Shown in pieces: positions 1 through 5,853 of a stretch of 11,946 bases of DNA. How positions within the stretch are numbered: the first letter of the stretch is position 1; each line of letters starts with the position of its first letter. The stretch is from a bacterium (lineage in GTDB: Bacteria; Sumerlaeota; Sumerlaeia; UBA8349). The DNA is taken from NCBI GenBank assembly GCA_013203855.1, contig JABMPG010000625.1, positions 1-11,946 on the forward strand. Direction: 5' to 3'. Position numbers and translations under genes: made by a program. Under the pieces are notes generated by a model that saw nothing but the letters and a program-made list of their open reading frames with translations, did no database searches and was not told the origin of the DNA.

Positions 1-1126
1 GGATGGGGAGCGGTTCGTCGGCTGCCAGGCCGAAGTTTCCGGCCATCTTGCGGCGCACGAAGGTGTCGGGCGAAATCGCGAGGTATCCCAGTTCGCACAA
101 TTTCAGGATGCGTTGTTCGAGATGGACCGCGTCGCGGGGGGAATAGGTGAGGGCTTCGAGGCTTTCGAAGTGGGACCAGGAGTAGTCCACCTCTATCTCG
201 TCCAGGCCGCCGTCGACTTTGGCGATGGTGCGGTCGATGATTTTCTTGATCGACGGATGGCTGGTCATCATCCATTCGCTGAAAGCCGGGTCCCGGAAGA
301 CCACGGATATGTTGGAATCCTTGTGGCCGGGAACCGATGTCTGGCACCAGCTCTTCATCAGGGCGTCCAGCGGGATATCCGGAGCCATGTCCGCGTCAAG
401 AAGAAGGACTAGATGGGGCTTTTTGAACTTTTCTTTGTTACAGAAGGCGGTGAACTCTTCGTGGAGAATCCGGATCACCTCGTGGCTCGCTATTGCCTCG
501 GGCGCCCAGAAGGTCACCACCATCTGGTCTTCTTCGATTTCTTTGAGATATCGCTCGAATGCCTTGAGAATCGGCCGGTAGAAAAGCAGGCCGAGCCGGA
601 TGCACAGTCGCTGGTCGAAACTGCTGCGCAACAGGGGCAGGATGGGATGGAATGGCACGGTAACGGAGGGAGAGATGACGCCTGTCTCAAAAAGTTCGAT
701 CAGTTTTCCGTAGGAGGTTTCTCCCGCCTCATAGTCGCGTTCGATCAGGCGGACCAGCGTGTCCGGATCGATCGTGATCGAGGAGAAGGGCACCATCGGC
801 TTCTTCTCTTCTTCCCCGTTCAGGGACTGCTCGAACATGCCGGCCGACCGGGTGAAGATCTTTCCGAACATCCGGTAGCACTTGATCATCATGTCGGTCC
901 AGTTTCGACCCTTGATCGGGTTTTCACCGATCATGGTCGTGACTGGGCTGAGTCGCTCGTAAAAGTGCGGCGGCTCGGAAAATTCGTCAACCAGGTCCTG
1001 CACGTCTTCTCGAACGACATCCTGTTCGAGAACGCGTTCCACGTCCACTCGGGACCCGGCCAGATAGGTGTAGCTATGGTAAACCGGATGAAATCGGCTA
1101 TCCAACGGACTGTCTCCAGGTGGCAT
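1..1126 (-). CDS. Glycoside hydrolase family 57-like protein, C-terminus cut by window edge
   Basis: This reading frame runs from an ATG at 1126 to the left window edge without a stop, giving 375 codons of an unfinished protein. It is the frame that reads like a protein; the plus-strand frames over the same bases are rich in shadow-type composition. Seen in sequence: a stretch near residues 155-166 ending in PFHPILPLL, followed about 40 residues later by FWAPEAI. In the glycoside hydrolase/deacetylase (GH57-type) barrel, comparable segments (a His-x-ILPLL strand, then a W-x-PE motif) occur in that order. I could not place the catalytic residues, so the family call is a moderate-confidence resemblance. 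No signal peptide is visible, so it is probably cytoplasmic. An in-frame TGA five codons upstream fixes ATG 1126 as the first ATG, but it has no clear Shine-Dalgarno sequence. A promoter at 1240-1268 suggests transcription independent of kaiC. It may act on alpha-glucans, which is inference. Confidence 0.55.
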   Translation of the reverse strand, partial: MPPGDSPLDSRFHPVYHSYTYLAGSRVDVERVLEQDVVREDVQDLVDEFSEPPHFYERLSPVTTMIGENPIKGRNWTDMMIKCYRMFGKIFTRSAGMFEQSLNGEEEKKPMVPFSSITIDPDTLVRLIERDYEAGETSYGKLIELFETGVISPSVTVPFHPILPLLRSSFDQRLCIRLGLLFYRPILKAFERYLKEIEEDQMVVTFWAPEAIASHEVIRILHEEFTAFCNKEKFKKPHLVLLLDADMAPDIPLDALMKSWCQTSVPGHKDSNISVVFRDPAFSEWMMTSHPSIKKIIDRTIAKVDGGLDEIEVDYSWSHFESLEALTYSPRDAVHLEQRILKLCELGYLAISPDTFVRRKMAGNFGLAADEPLPI

Positions 1127-1190
1127 ATTGTGGTGATGAGATCATGAAAGACGCTTGATATCGGCGCGGAACGGCCCCCGACTTCGTCAT
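1098..1190 (-). other. Possible 30-codon leader ORF overlapping the GH57-like start
   Basis: An ATG at 1190 opens a 30-residue frame that ends at the TAG at 1098-1100, overlapping the start of the GH57-like gene (ATG at 1126) by 29 bases in another frame. It lies entirely downstream of the predicted promoter at 1240-1268, so it would be in the leader. An AGGAG is present at 1203-1207, twelve bases before the ATG, which is longer than ideal; a GAGGGG abuts the ATG. The GH57-like ATG itself lacks a ribosome binding site, so translation could be coupled through this small frame. Its composition gives no protein family. It may equally be chance. Confidence 0.2.
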
Positions 1191-1203
1191 CCCCTCTACT
1201 CTC

Positions 1204-1229
1204 TCCTCGGGGATACACAAGCCCGAGGA
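1204..1229 (-). promoter_or_regulatory. Leader hairpin just inside the predicted GH57-like transcript
   Basis: Positions 1204-1211 and 1222-1229 form a perfect 8-bp inverted repeat (TCCTCGGG / CCCGAGGA) around a 10-base loop. With the promoter at 1240-1268, transcription would begin near 1233, so this stem would sit almost at the 5' end of the mRNA. Its 3' arm contains most of the AGGAG at 1203-1207. A competing 6-bp pairing, GGGGAT (1209-1214) with ATCCCC (1232-1237), shares bases with it. It could stabilise the mRNA end or hide the AGGAG. There is no T-run after it, so it is not a terminator. Confidence 0.3.
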
Positions 1230-1239
1230 TAATCCCCAT

Positions 1240-1268
1240 AAGGTAACACGCATCCAGGGCAGTGTCAA
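1240..1268 (-). promoter_or_regulatory. Sigma70-type promoter for the GH57-like gene
   Basis: On the minus strand a perfect TTGACA (1263-1268) is followed by exactly 17 bases and TACCTT (1240-1245). The -10 box matches TATAAT at three positions only, but is preceded by TGT, the extended -10 arrangement. The predicted start of transcription is near 1233, giving a leader of about 107 bases before ATG 1126. It lies in the non-coding stretch after kaiC and points toward the GH57-like gene. Confidence 0.6.
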
Positions 1269-1413
1269 GAATAGCCACCGTAGTCCGGGCGAATAACCTC
1301 GATCCTTTACGGGTGAGACGAGGTGGTGCGCGTTTGGCCCGGCGGAGAGGCGATTTCTTGCCGCTGCCGGGGTTTTGGGCTGGTCCGGCATGGATTCTTG
1401 CTTTTCGGGGGCT

Positions 1414-1590
1414 TCACGCGCCCGCTGTGGCGCGATCTTCCCTCCTGGACGGTTCGCTTGGCGGGCCCACCCGAGTGGGCAGGACGAACAGCCGCATAGG
1501 CCTCTCGCCCTTCTCCGGAATATACTTCGTCCCTTCCCGCAGCGCCAGCCGCCAGGCCAGCGCTTCAAGAACGGCGTTTTCCCCTTCATC
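1414..1590 (-). other. Coding-looking frame directly after the kaiC-like stop, no start codon
   Basis: One base downstream of the kaiC frame (+1), 58 sense codons run from 1590 to a TGA at 1414-1416. The peptide begins DEGENAVLEALAWRLAL and continues through KGERPMRLFVLP to a Pro/Arg-rich end. Its codons (CTG, GCG, GAA, GTC, CCG) look like those of the real genes here, unlike the Trp/Cys/Arg-rich ATG frame that overlaps it (1589 downward). There is no ATG, GTG or TTG near its beginning; the only in-frame ATG (in PMRLF) is internal. It therefore looks like the C-terminal tail of the KaiC-like protein displaced by a single-base change or by +1 frameshifting at the TGA, or it is the decayed remnant of another small gene. 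I cannot assign a domain to it. Confidence 0.3.
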
Positions 1591-3262
1591 GCGCCTTTTC
1601 CGTCTCCGGGTCGAAGCCGAAGTGGTCTTTGAGGGCTGCTTCCAGGGAGCCGGTTTGCTTGAGGATGTCGGCGAGGACGGTTCGGCGTTGGGTGTCGGCG
1701 ACTTGCTCTCCGGCGGCAATCCGTGCGAAGTCGCGGATGAAGTATAGGGGTTGGAAGATGTCCTCGACGGTTTGTTTGTACTGGCCGTGGGCGACGCCCT
1801 GGAGGATGCCGGACATGCCGTGGAATTTTTCGCCCACGCGGGGGCCGCGCTCGTCGCAGTCGATCTCGCGCAGGTCGGCATCGGCCCTGGCTCCGCGCGA
1901 TTTCAGGATCGAGATCACCTTGTGGATGCGGCTTTCGATTTCGACGTTGCCGAGATAGATAACTGTGTCGACCATCGAGACGTAGCGAATGTCGGTGATC
2001 GGGTTGGCTCCGCTGATGTTCTCGAGTTTTTCGGTGAGGAGGGCCGTCGCGCTGTGGCGGGTGAGGGCGGCGAGGAACATGCCGAGGTAGTCTTTGTACG
2101 CGGCGGGGGTGTGGATGGAACGCTCGAAATCTTCGAGGCTGTCGATGACTACGCGCCGCAGGCCGCCCTGGTCGAGGTCTTCGTGAAGGTGGGCGAAGAT
2201 TTCATCGAGGCTGCTCTGTTTTGGCACGTGGTGGCGGATGACGACCGTTCCATTTCTGACCGCGTCGCCGAGATCGATCCCGCGCCGGGCCAGCATTCCG
2301 ACCAGGCGGGCGGGCGTTTCTTCAAAAGTGAGGAAGAGTCCTTTCTCGCCGCGTCGGGCTCCTTCGGCTAGAAAGGCTCCTGCCAGTGTCGTTTTATAGG
2401 CTCCCGACATGCCTGCCAGAATGGTGGCGCCGGCCTTTGGATAGCCTCCGCCAAGCATCTCGTCGATTCCCGTGATGCCCGATGGCACCGGCTCGAGATC
2501 GGCCCCGGCGGTTTCGTCGGCGAGGAAGGGCTCGGGCAGAATGTGAGGATAGACCTCCAGTCCGCTATCGACGAATCGCACGGGGTGGCGGCCCCGGACG
2601 TGGGCGTGGCCGCGGGTTTTGGTGACTTCGATGCTGCGCTGGGGGAGGCTGGCGGCCGAGGAGGCGAGTTCGTTGTGGATCAGCACCACTTCGTCGACCA
2701 AGTATTCCTCGAAGGAGAACTCGCGGTCGCCGGCGTGGTGGAGTTCGGCGGTCAGGATCGGGGTGATGCCTAGTGATTTGATTTCGTTGATGAAGTGCAG
2801 GAGGACCGAGCGGCACTCGACTGGGTCGGCGCTGAGGCGGTTGAAGTGAGAGATGCTGTCGAGGAGGAGCCGTCGCGCGCCGATCTCCTCGGCGATCTGG
2901 GCGATGCGGGAGACGAGGGGGGAGGCGGCGGCGCCTTTGGGAGCGGCCAGGTCTTCGGGCTGGAGGAAGAGCATGACGAGTTTCTTCTCGTCGACGAGTC
3001 GGTCGAGTTCCCAGCCGAAGGCCTCGGTGTCTCGGCGCAGTTGCTGGGGGAACTGTTCGAATGAGCAGATGATGCCCCCCTCGTTTTCCTCGATTCCCTG
3101 GAGCAGGATCTGAATGCCGAGGGACGTCTTACCCGTTCCTGGCGCCCCTTTGAGGAGGACGCTGTTGTGGCGCAGGAATCCGCCGTCGAGGATTGTGTCG
3201 AGTCCGGGGATGCCGGTGCGGATGCGGCTAGTCGCCTGGGTCGAGTTGTTCACGTGGGTCAT
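1586..3262 (-). CDS. KaiC-like double-domain RecA-fold ATPase
   Basis: The 558-residue product has two tandem KaiC (RecA-type ATPase) domains, close to the usual 500-570. Domain 1 shows a Walker A at residues 39-46 (GAPGTGKT), the post-Walker segment SFEQ (67-70) and a Walker B RLLLDS ending at D135-S136. Domain 2 has a P-loop at 284-291 (GMSGAYKT), TFEE at 312-315 and Walker B VVIDS (371-375). After it comes the KaiC-type segment DTVIYLGNVEI (432-442) and KSRG. In cyanobacterial KaiC such proteins form hexamers with ATPase and autokinase activity. Here the second P-loop has Tyr289 where Gly is normal, and domain 1 has Glu-Gln instead of the paired glutamates. ATG 3262 has GGGGGAA seven bases upstream. 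It follows the pilT-like gene by 120 bp on the same strand. No kaiA or kaiB is present, so a signalling or motor-gating role is likelier than a clock. The C-terminal end may be truncated by a frame change. Confidence 0.9.
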   Translation of the reverse strand: MTHVNNSTQATSRIRTGIPGLDTILDGGFLRHNSVLLKGAPGTGKTSLGIQILLQGIEENEGGIICSFEQFPQQLRRDTEAFGWELDRLVDEKKLVMLFLQPEDLAAPKGAAASPLVSRIAQIAEEIGARRLLLDSISHFNRLSADPVECRSVLLHFINEIKSLGITPILTAELHHAGDREFSFEEYLVDEVVLIHNELASSAASLPQRSIEVTKTRGHAHVRGRHPVRFVDSGLEVYPHILPEPFLADETAGADLEPVPSGITGIDEMLGGGYPKAGATILAGMSGAYKTTLAGAFLAEGARRGEKGLFLTFEETPARLVGMLARRGIDLGDAVRNGTVVIRHHVPKQSSLDEIFAHLHEDLDQGGLRRVVIDSLEDFERSIHTPAAYKDYLGMFLAALTRHSATALLTEKLENISGANPITDIRYVSMVDTVIYLGNVEIESRIHKVISILKSRGARADADLREIDCDERGPRVGEKFHGMSGILQGVAHGQYKQTVEDIFQPLYFIRDFARIAAGEQVADTQRRTVLADILKQTGSLEAALKDHFGFDPETEKAR

Positions 3263-3286
3263 TGTCTGGTTCCCCCGATTTTCTTA

Positions 3287-3376
3287 GTTCAGAGTCTTGA
3301 GTCTAGAGTTTTGAGTCAGGGTTCGAAGTTCGGCTATTGACGACCTGCCTTTGACTCTGAACCCAAAGATCTAGAC
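3287..3376. repeat. Facing heptanucleotide repeat arrays between pilT-like and kaiC-like genes
   Basis: On the plus strand, 3287-3321 divides into five consecutive 7-base units, four of which fit GTYNNGA (GTTCAGA first, then three variants). On the minus strand, four contiguous units of similar type run from 3376 to 3349, including GTCTAGA and GTTCAGA. The two arrays face each other, and GTTCAGAGTC (3287-3296) pairs perfectly with GACTCTGAAC (3353-3362). The stretch is AT-richer than its surroundings and non-coding. A related element sits on the other side of the pilT-like gene (4569-4690). It may be a dispersed intergenic repeat, and any role in kaiC expression is unknown. Confidence 0.65.
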
Positions 3377-3382
3377 ACTGCT

Positions 3383-4486
3383 TTAGAATCCTGCAATGAT
3401 TCCGCCGCCGCTTTCTCCGGCGGCCGATTCGCCTCGGATGAAACGGCGCAGTGCGTAGAGGTCATCGCAGGCGGTTTCCGCTTCCTTCTGGTCGATCTTG
3501 CTCTCGCGAACGAGGTCGGCGAGACACTGGTCGAACGTCCGCATGCCGTCCTGGCGACCGGAAATAAGGCCGGGAATGTCGCGGATTCGGTTTTCGTAGA
3601 TCAGTTTCTCGACGGTCGAATTGACGACGAGAATTTCCATGCTTGCGATGCGGCCCTGGCCACCGGGACGTCGCACGAGGCGCTGGCAGATCACGCTCTT
3701 AAGGTTGAAGGCGATCTCTTCTCGGATCAGATCCCGCTCTCCCTCGGGAAACGTCGAGAGAATGCGCTCGATGGTCTGGACGGCGTTTGTCGTGTGGAGG
3801 GTGCTGAAGAGGAGGTGGCCGGTTTCGGCGGCGCGCAGGGCGATGCGCATACTGTCCACATCGCGCATCTCACCGATGAGAATCACGTCGGGGTCTTGCC
3901 TCAGGGCCTGGATGAGGCCGGTGTTGAAGTCGGGCACGTCCACGCCGACCTCGCGCTGGGTGACGATGGAGCGCTGGTTCTGGTGGATGAATTCGATGGG
4001 GTCCTCGATGGTGATCAAGCAGCGGTTCGAGTGGCCGTTTGCGTGGTGGATCATGGCGGCGAGGCTGGTCGACTTTCCGCTGCCGGTAGCTCCGGTGACG
4101 AGGACCATGCCGCGATGGAGCATGGAGATTTTCTTCAGGACCTCGGGAAGGTCAAGTTCCTCGACGGTGGGGATCTTTAGAGAAATGGTCCGGAGGACCA
4201 TCTTGAGGCGGTTGCGCTCGTAGTAGGCGCTGACGCGATAGCGGACCTGATCGTTGTAGGCATACGCGAAGTCGGCGCCGCGCCGGCTCTCGAGGGTGCC
4301 GGTTAGGCTGGCCGGCATGATGTCGGCGACATAGCCACGGAGGAGTTCATGGGTGAGAGGGGGCGCCTGGACGGGCCGTAGGACGCCGTGGACGCGCAGA
4401 TACGGCGCCTCGGTCTCACTGAGGTGGACATCCGACGCGCCGAATTTCACCGCTCCGTCGAGGATATCGTTCAACTTCATGGGCAT
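3383..4486 (-). CDS. pilT: PilT/PilU-type twitching motility ATPase
   Basis: The 367-residue product matches the length and order of motifs of type IV pilus retraction ATPases: an N-terminal PAS-like part with GASDVHLS (16-23), Walker A GATGSGKST (132-140), Asp box ITIEDPIEF (158-166), Walker B DPDVILIGEMRD (198-209, catalytic Glu206) and His box TGHLLFSTLHTTNA (222-235). Such hexamers hydrolyse ATP at the inner-membrane pilus base to depolymerise pilin. The C-terminal AIRNLIRE motif of classical PilT is replaced by VEKLIYENRIRDI (292-304), and a MRTFDQ follows (315-320). PilU proteins have a similar MQTFDQ, so a PilU-like paralogue is possible. ATG 4486 is preceded by AAAGGAGG at a normal distance. 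A promoter lies at 4546-4574. No pilB, pilC or pilin gene is in the window; the only linked partner is the KaiC-like gene downstream. Confidence 0.93.
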   Translation of the reverse strand: MPMKLNDILDGAVKFGASDVHLSETEAPYLRVHGVLRPVQAPPLTHELLRGYVADIMPASLTGTLESRRGADFAYAYNDQVRYRVSAYYERNRLKMVLRTISLKIPTVEELDLPEVLKKISMLHRGMVLVTGATGSGKSTSLAAMIHHANGHSNRCLITIEDPIEFIHQNQRSIVTQREVGVDVPDFNTGLIQALRQDPDVILIGEMRDVDSMRIALRAAETGHLLFSTLHTTNAVQTIERILSTFPEGERDLIREEIAFNLKSVICQRLVRRPGGQGRIASMEILVVNSTVEKLIYENRIRDIPGLISGRQDGMRTFDQCLADLVRESKIDQKEAETACDDLYALRRFIRGESAAGESGGGIIAGF

Positions 4487-4545
4487 GACAAGCGCCTCCT
4501 TTGCCCTGAGTGCGTCGCTGGAGAAGCCGGGACTCCGGCCGGATG

Positions 4546-4574
4546 ATTACAGCACTTTGACGGGAGGAGTTCAA
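4546..4574 (-). promoter_or_regulatory. Sigma70-type promoter for the pilT-like gene
   Basis: The minus strand has TTGAAC (4569-4574; four of six match TTGACA), 17 bases, then TGTAAT (4546-4551; five of six match TATAAT). Transcription would start near 4539, about 50 bases before ATG 4486. The kaiC-like gene could be read from here too, because the 120-bp gap after pilT shows no terminator with a T-run. The -35 box coincides with the outer arm of the heptad repeat element at 4569-4690. Confidence 0.5.
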
Positions 4575-4690
4575 GGGAGTTTGGAGTTTTGAGTTAGCAA
4601 CTCGGCTCTCTCGGGCCTAAGATGAGCGGTGGCAGGGAAAAGACTCTGGTTCCAGGCCGACTGCAAGATCTCGAACTCTGACCTTTGAAC
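4569..4690. repeat. Second heptad repeat element, pilT/pdxA divergent region
   Basis: From 4569 the plus strand reads GTTCAAGGGA followed by three 7-base units (4579-4599) of GTTTGGA type. From 4690 the minus strand reads three comparable units down to 4670, beginning GTTCAAA. The outer ends are complementary (GTTCAA at 4569-4574 with TTGAAC at 4685-4690), so the element has short terminal inverted repeats about 122 bp apart. It shares unit length and sequence style with the element at 3287-3376. It lies between divergent promoters and overlaps the pilT -35 box. I see no coding frame in it. Confidence 0.55.
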
Positions 4691-4700
4691 GGAGAGATGA

Positions 4701-5756
4701 ATGCCGACAACGAAATCCATTCGAGTCGCGATAACATCAGGCGATCCGGCAGGGGTGGGCCCGGAGATCGTTCTGAATCTTCTCCGGGAGATGGGCGGGG
4801 AACGCCGGGCCGAATACTCGGAGGTCATTCCCTTCATCGTGGGAGAGGCGCGGCTTCTGGAACAGGTCGGGCGGGGATTGCCCGAGTTTGCGATGCCTCG
4901 GATCGAGGTTCTGTCGGATGTGCCGGATCGCGCGATGGACCCCGGCGCGGTGCCCGTTCTCGAGCCGGAGGATTTCCGATTTGAGGGGGAACTGGTCCAG
5001 GGTCGCGTTTTGGCCCAATGTGGCGCGGCGGCGTGGGCCTATATCCGCCGTGCGGTGGCGCTGATCCAGTCGGGTCGGGCCGATGCGGTCGTGACGGCCC
5101 CGCTTCACAAGGAGGCACTCCAGGCGGCGGGATGCCCTCATCCGGGCCATACCGAAATGCTGGCCGATCTCGCGGGTGGCGCGGACGTGGCAATGTTGCT
5201 CGTGGGCGGCGGGCTGCGCGTGGCGCTGGCGACGATCCATGTCGCGCTGTCGAGGGTGCCGGGCCTTCTCACGCGCGAGGGCATCCTTCAGAAACTCGAG
5301 TTGCTCGATTCCTTTATCCCGTGCTTTGGCCTCCAGGCGCGAGAGGGGAAGACTCCGGCGCGCCCTCGTATCGGCGTAACGGGCCTGAACCCTCACGCGG
5401 GAGAAGGTGGCCTTTTCGGCAGTGAGGAGAGGGATCTCATCGAACCGGCCATCGTCGTCGCCCGCTCGCGCGGGATCGACGCCCATGGCCCCCTCCCGGC
5501 CGACACGATCTTCCACTTCCACCGCGAAGGCGCCTTCGACGCCGTCCTTGCCATGTACCACGACCAAGCTCTGATCCCTGTGAAGACGCTCGCCTTTCAC
5601 GACGGAGTCAACGTCACGATGGGCCTCCCCTTCATCCGCACCTCGCCTGACCACGGCACGGCTTTCGACATCGCCGGAAAAGGCTTCGCCCGTCCCGACA
5701 GCCTGAGGGCGGCCCTCGATTGCGCGGTGACGCTCGTCCGGAATCGGCGAAGATAG
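4701..5756 (+). CDS. pdxA: 4-hydroxythreonine-4-phosphate dehydrogenase
   Basis: PdxA oxidises 4-phosphooxy-L-threonine with NAD in pyridoxal-phosphate synthesis (DXP-dependent route), giving the product that PdxJ condenses with deoxyxylulose phosphate. The 351-residue product carries the family signatures in order: ITSGDPAGVGPEI (11-23), VTAPLHKEAL (131-140), GHTEML (149-154), GLNPHAGEGG (228-237) and MYHDQALIPVK (285-295), ending in SPDHGTAFDIAGKG (315-328). By comparison with E. coli PdxA, the metal ligands are His180, His232 and His287. It is slightly longer than the usual ~330 residues. ATG 4701 is preceded by GGAGAG about five bases upstream, which fixes the start. It is cytoplasmic and dimeric in characterised members. 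It is divergent from the pilT-like gene and has no other vitamin B6 gene next to it. A D-threonate-4-phosphate dehydrogenase paralogue (PdxA2) is a less likely alternative. Confidence 0.95.
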   Translation: MPTTKSIRVAITSGDPAGVGPEIVLNLLREMGGERRAEYSEVIPFIVGEARLLEQVGRGLPEFAMPRIEVLSDVPDRAMDPGAVPVLEPEDFRFEGELVQGRVLAQCGAAAWAYIRRAVALIQSGRADAVVTAPLHKEALQAAGCPHPGHTEMLADLAGGADVAMLLVGGGLRVALATIHVALSRVPGLLTREGILQKLELLDSFIPCFGLQAREGKTPARPRIGVTGLNPHAGEGGLFGSEERDLIEPAIVVARSRGIDAHGPLPADTIFHFHREGAFDAVLAMYHDQALIPVKTLAFHDGVNVTMGLPFIRTSPDHGTAFDIAGKGFARPDSLRAALDCAVTLVRNRRR

Positions 5757-5814
5757 TCCTGATACCTGAGCATCAAGTTGCTGCCACAGGGGAGTTCTCC
5801 GTCACACGCTGATT

Positions 5815-5850
5815 GCGGCCCGGCTGACTTCGACCGGGCCGCTACGGTTT
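5815..5850 (+). terminator. Hairpin terminator after pdxA
   Basis: GCGGCCCGG (5815-5823) and CCGGGCCGC (5834-5842) form a perfect 9-bp, all-GC stem with a 10-base loop, followed by TACGGTTTTGC, a short interrupted T-run. It lies 59 bases after the pdxA stop and 12 bases before the stop of the convergent gene, so it may also halt transcription arriving from the right, though that side has no T-run. Confidence 0.55.
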
Positions 5851-5853
5851 TGC

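Larger units (their letters stand above)
1127..1585. other. 459-bp gap between kaiC-like stop and GH57-like start
   Basis: No convincing gene with its own start codon lies here. The part nearest kaiC (1414-1590) contains an open, coding-looking frame described separately. The middle (about 1270-1413) shows only a weak 6-bp inverted repeat, ACCTCG at 1296-1301 with CGAGGT at 1319-1324. The part nearest the GH57-like gene holds the promoter, leader hairpin and small overlapping frame described separately. A 6-bp stem with a four-base loop sits at 1465-1480 but has no T-tract, so I see no clear terminator for kaiC. Confidence 0.6.

Noticed and set aside
413..1147. 244-codon plus-strand open frame
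   Set aside because: Antisense to the GH57-like frame, which alone shows ordered hydrophobic strands and family-like segments.
1465..1480. GCCCAC/GTGGGC stem with a four-base loop after kaiC, considered as a terminator
   Set aside because: No T-run follows on either strand and it lies inside the coding-looking downstream frame.
1098..1589. 163-codon minus-strand frame beginning with an ATG overlapping the kaiC-like stop (ATGA)
   Set aside because: The overlap looks like translational coupling, but the peptide is Trp/Cys/Arg-rich and unlike a folded protein; the neighbouring frame is the better coding candidate. Only its last 30 codons are kept as a possible leader ORF.
1586..3262. Circadian clock operon
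   Set aside because: No kaiA or kaiB is visible and the phosphosite positions differ; KaiC-like proteins outside cyanobacteria are common without clocks.
4737..5654. 305-codon minus-strand open frame
   Set aside because: Antisense to pdxA, whose conserved motifs are unmistakable on the plus strand.
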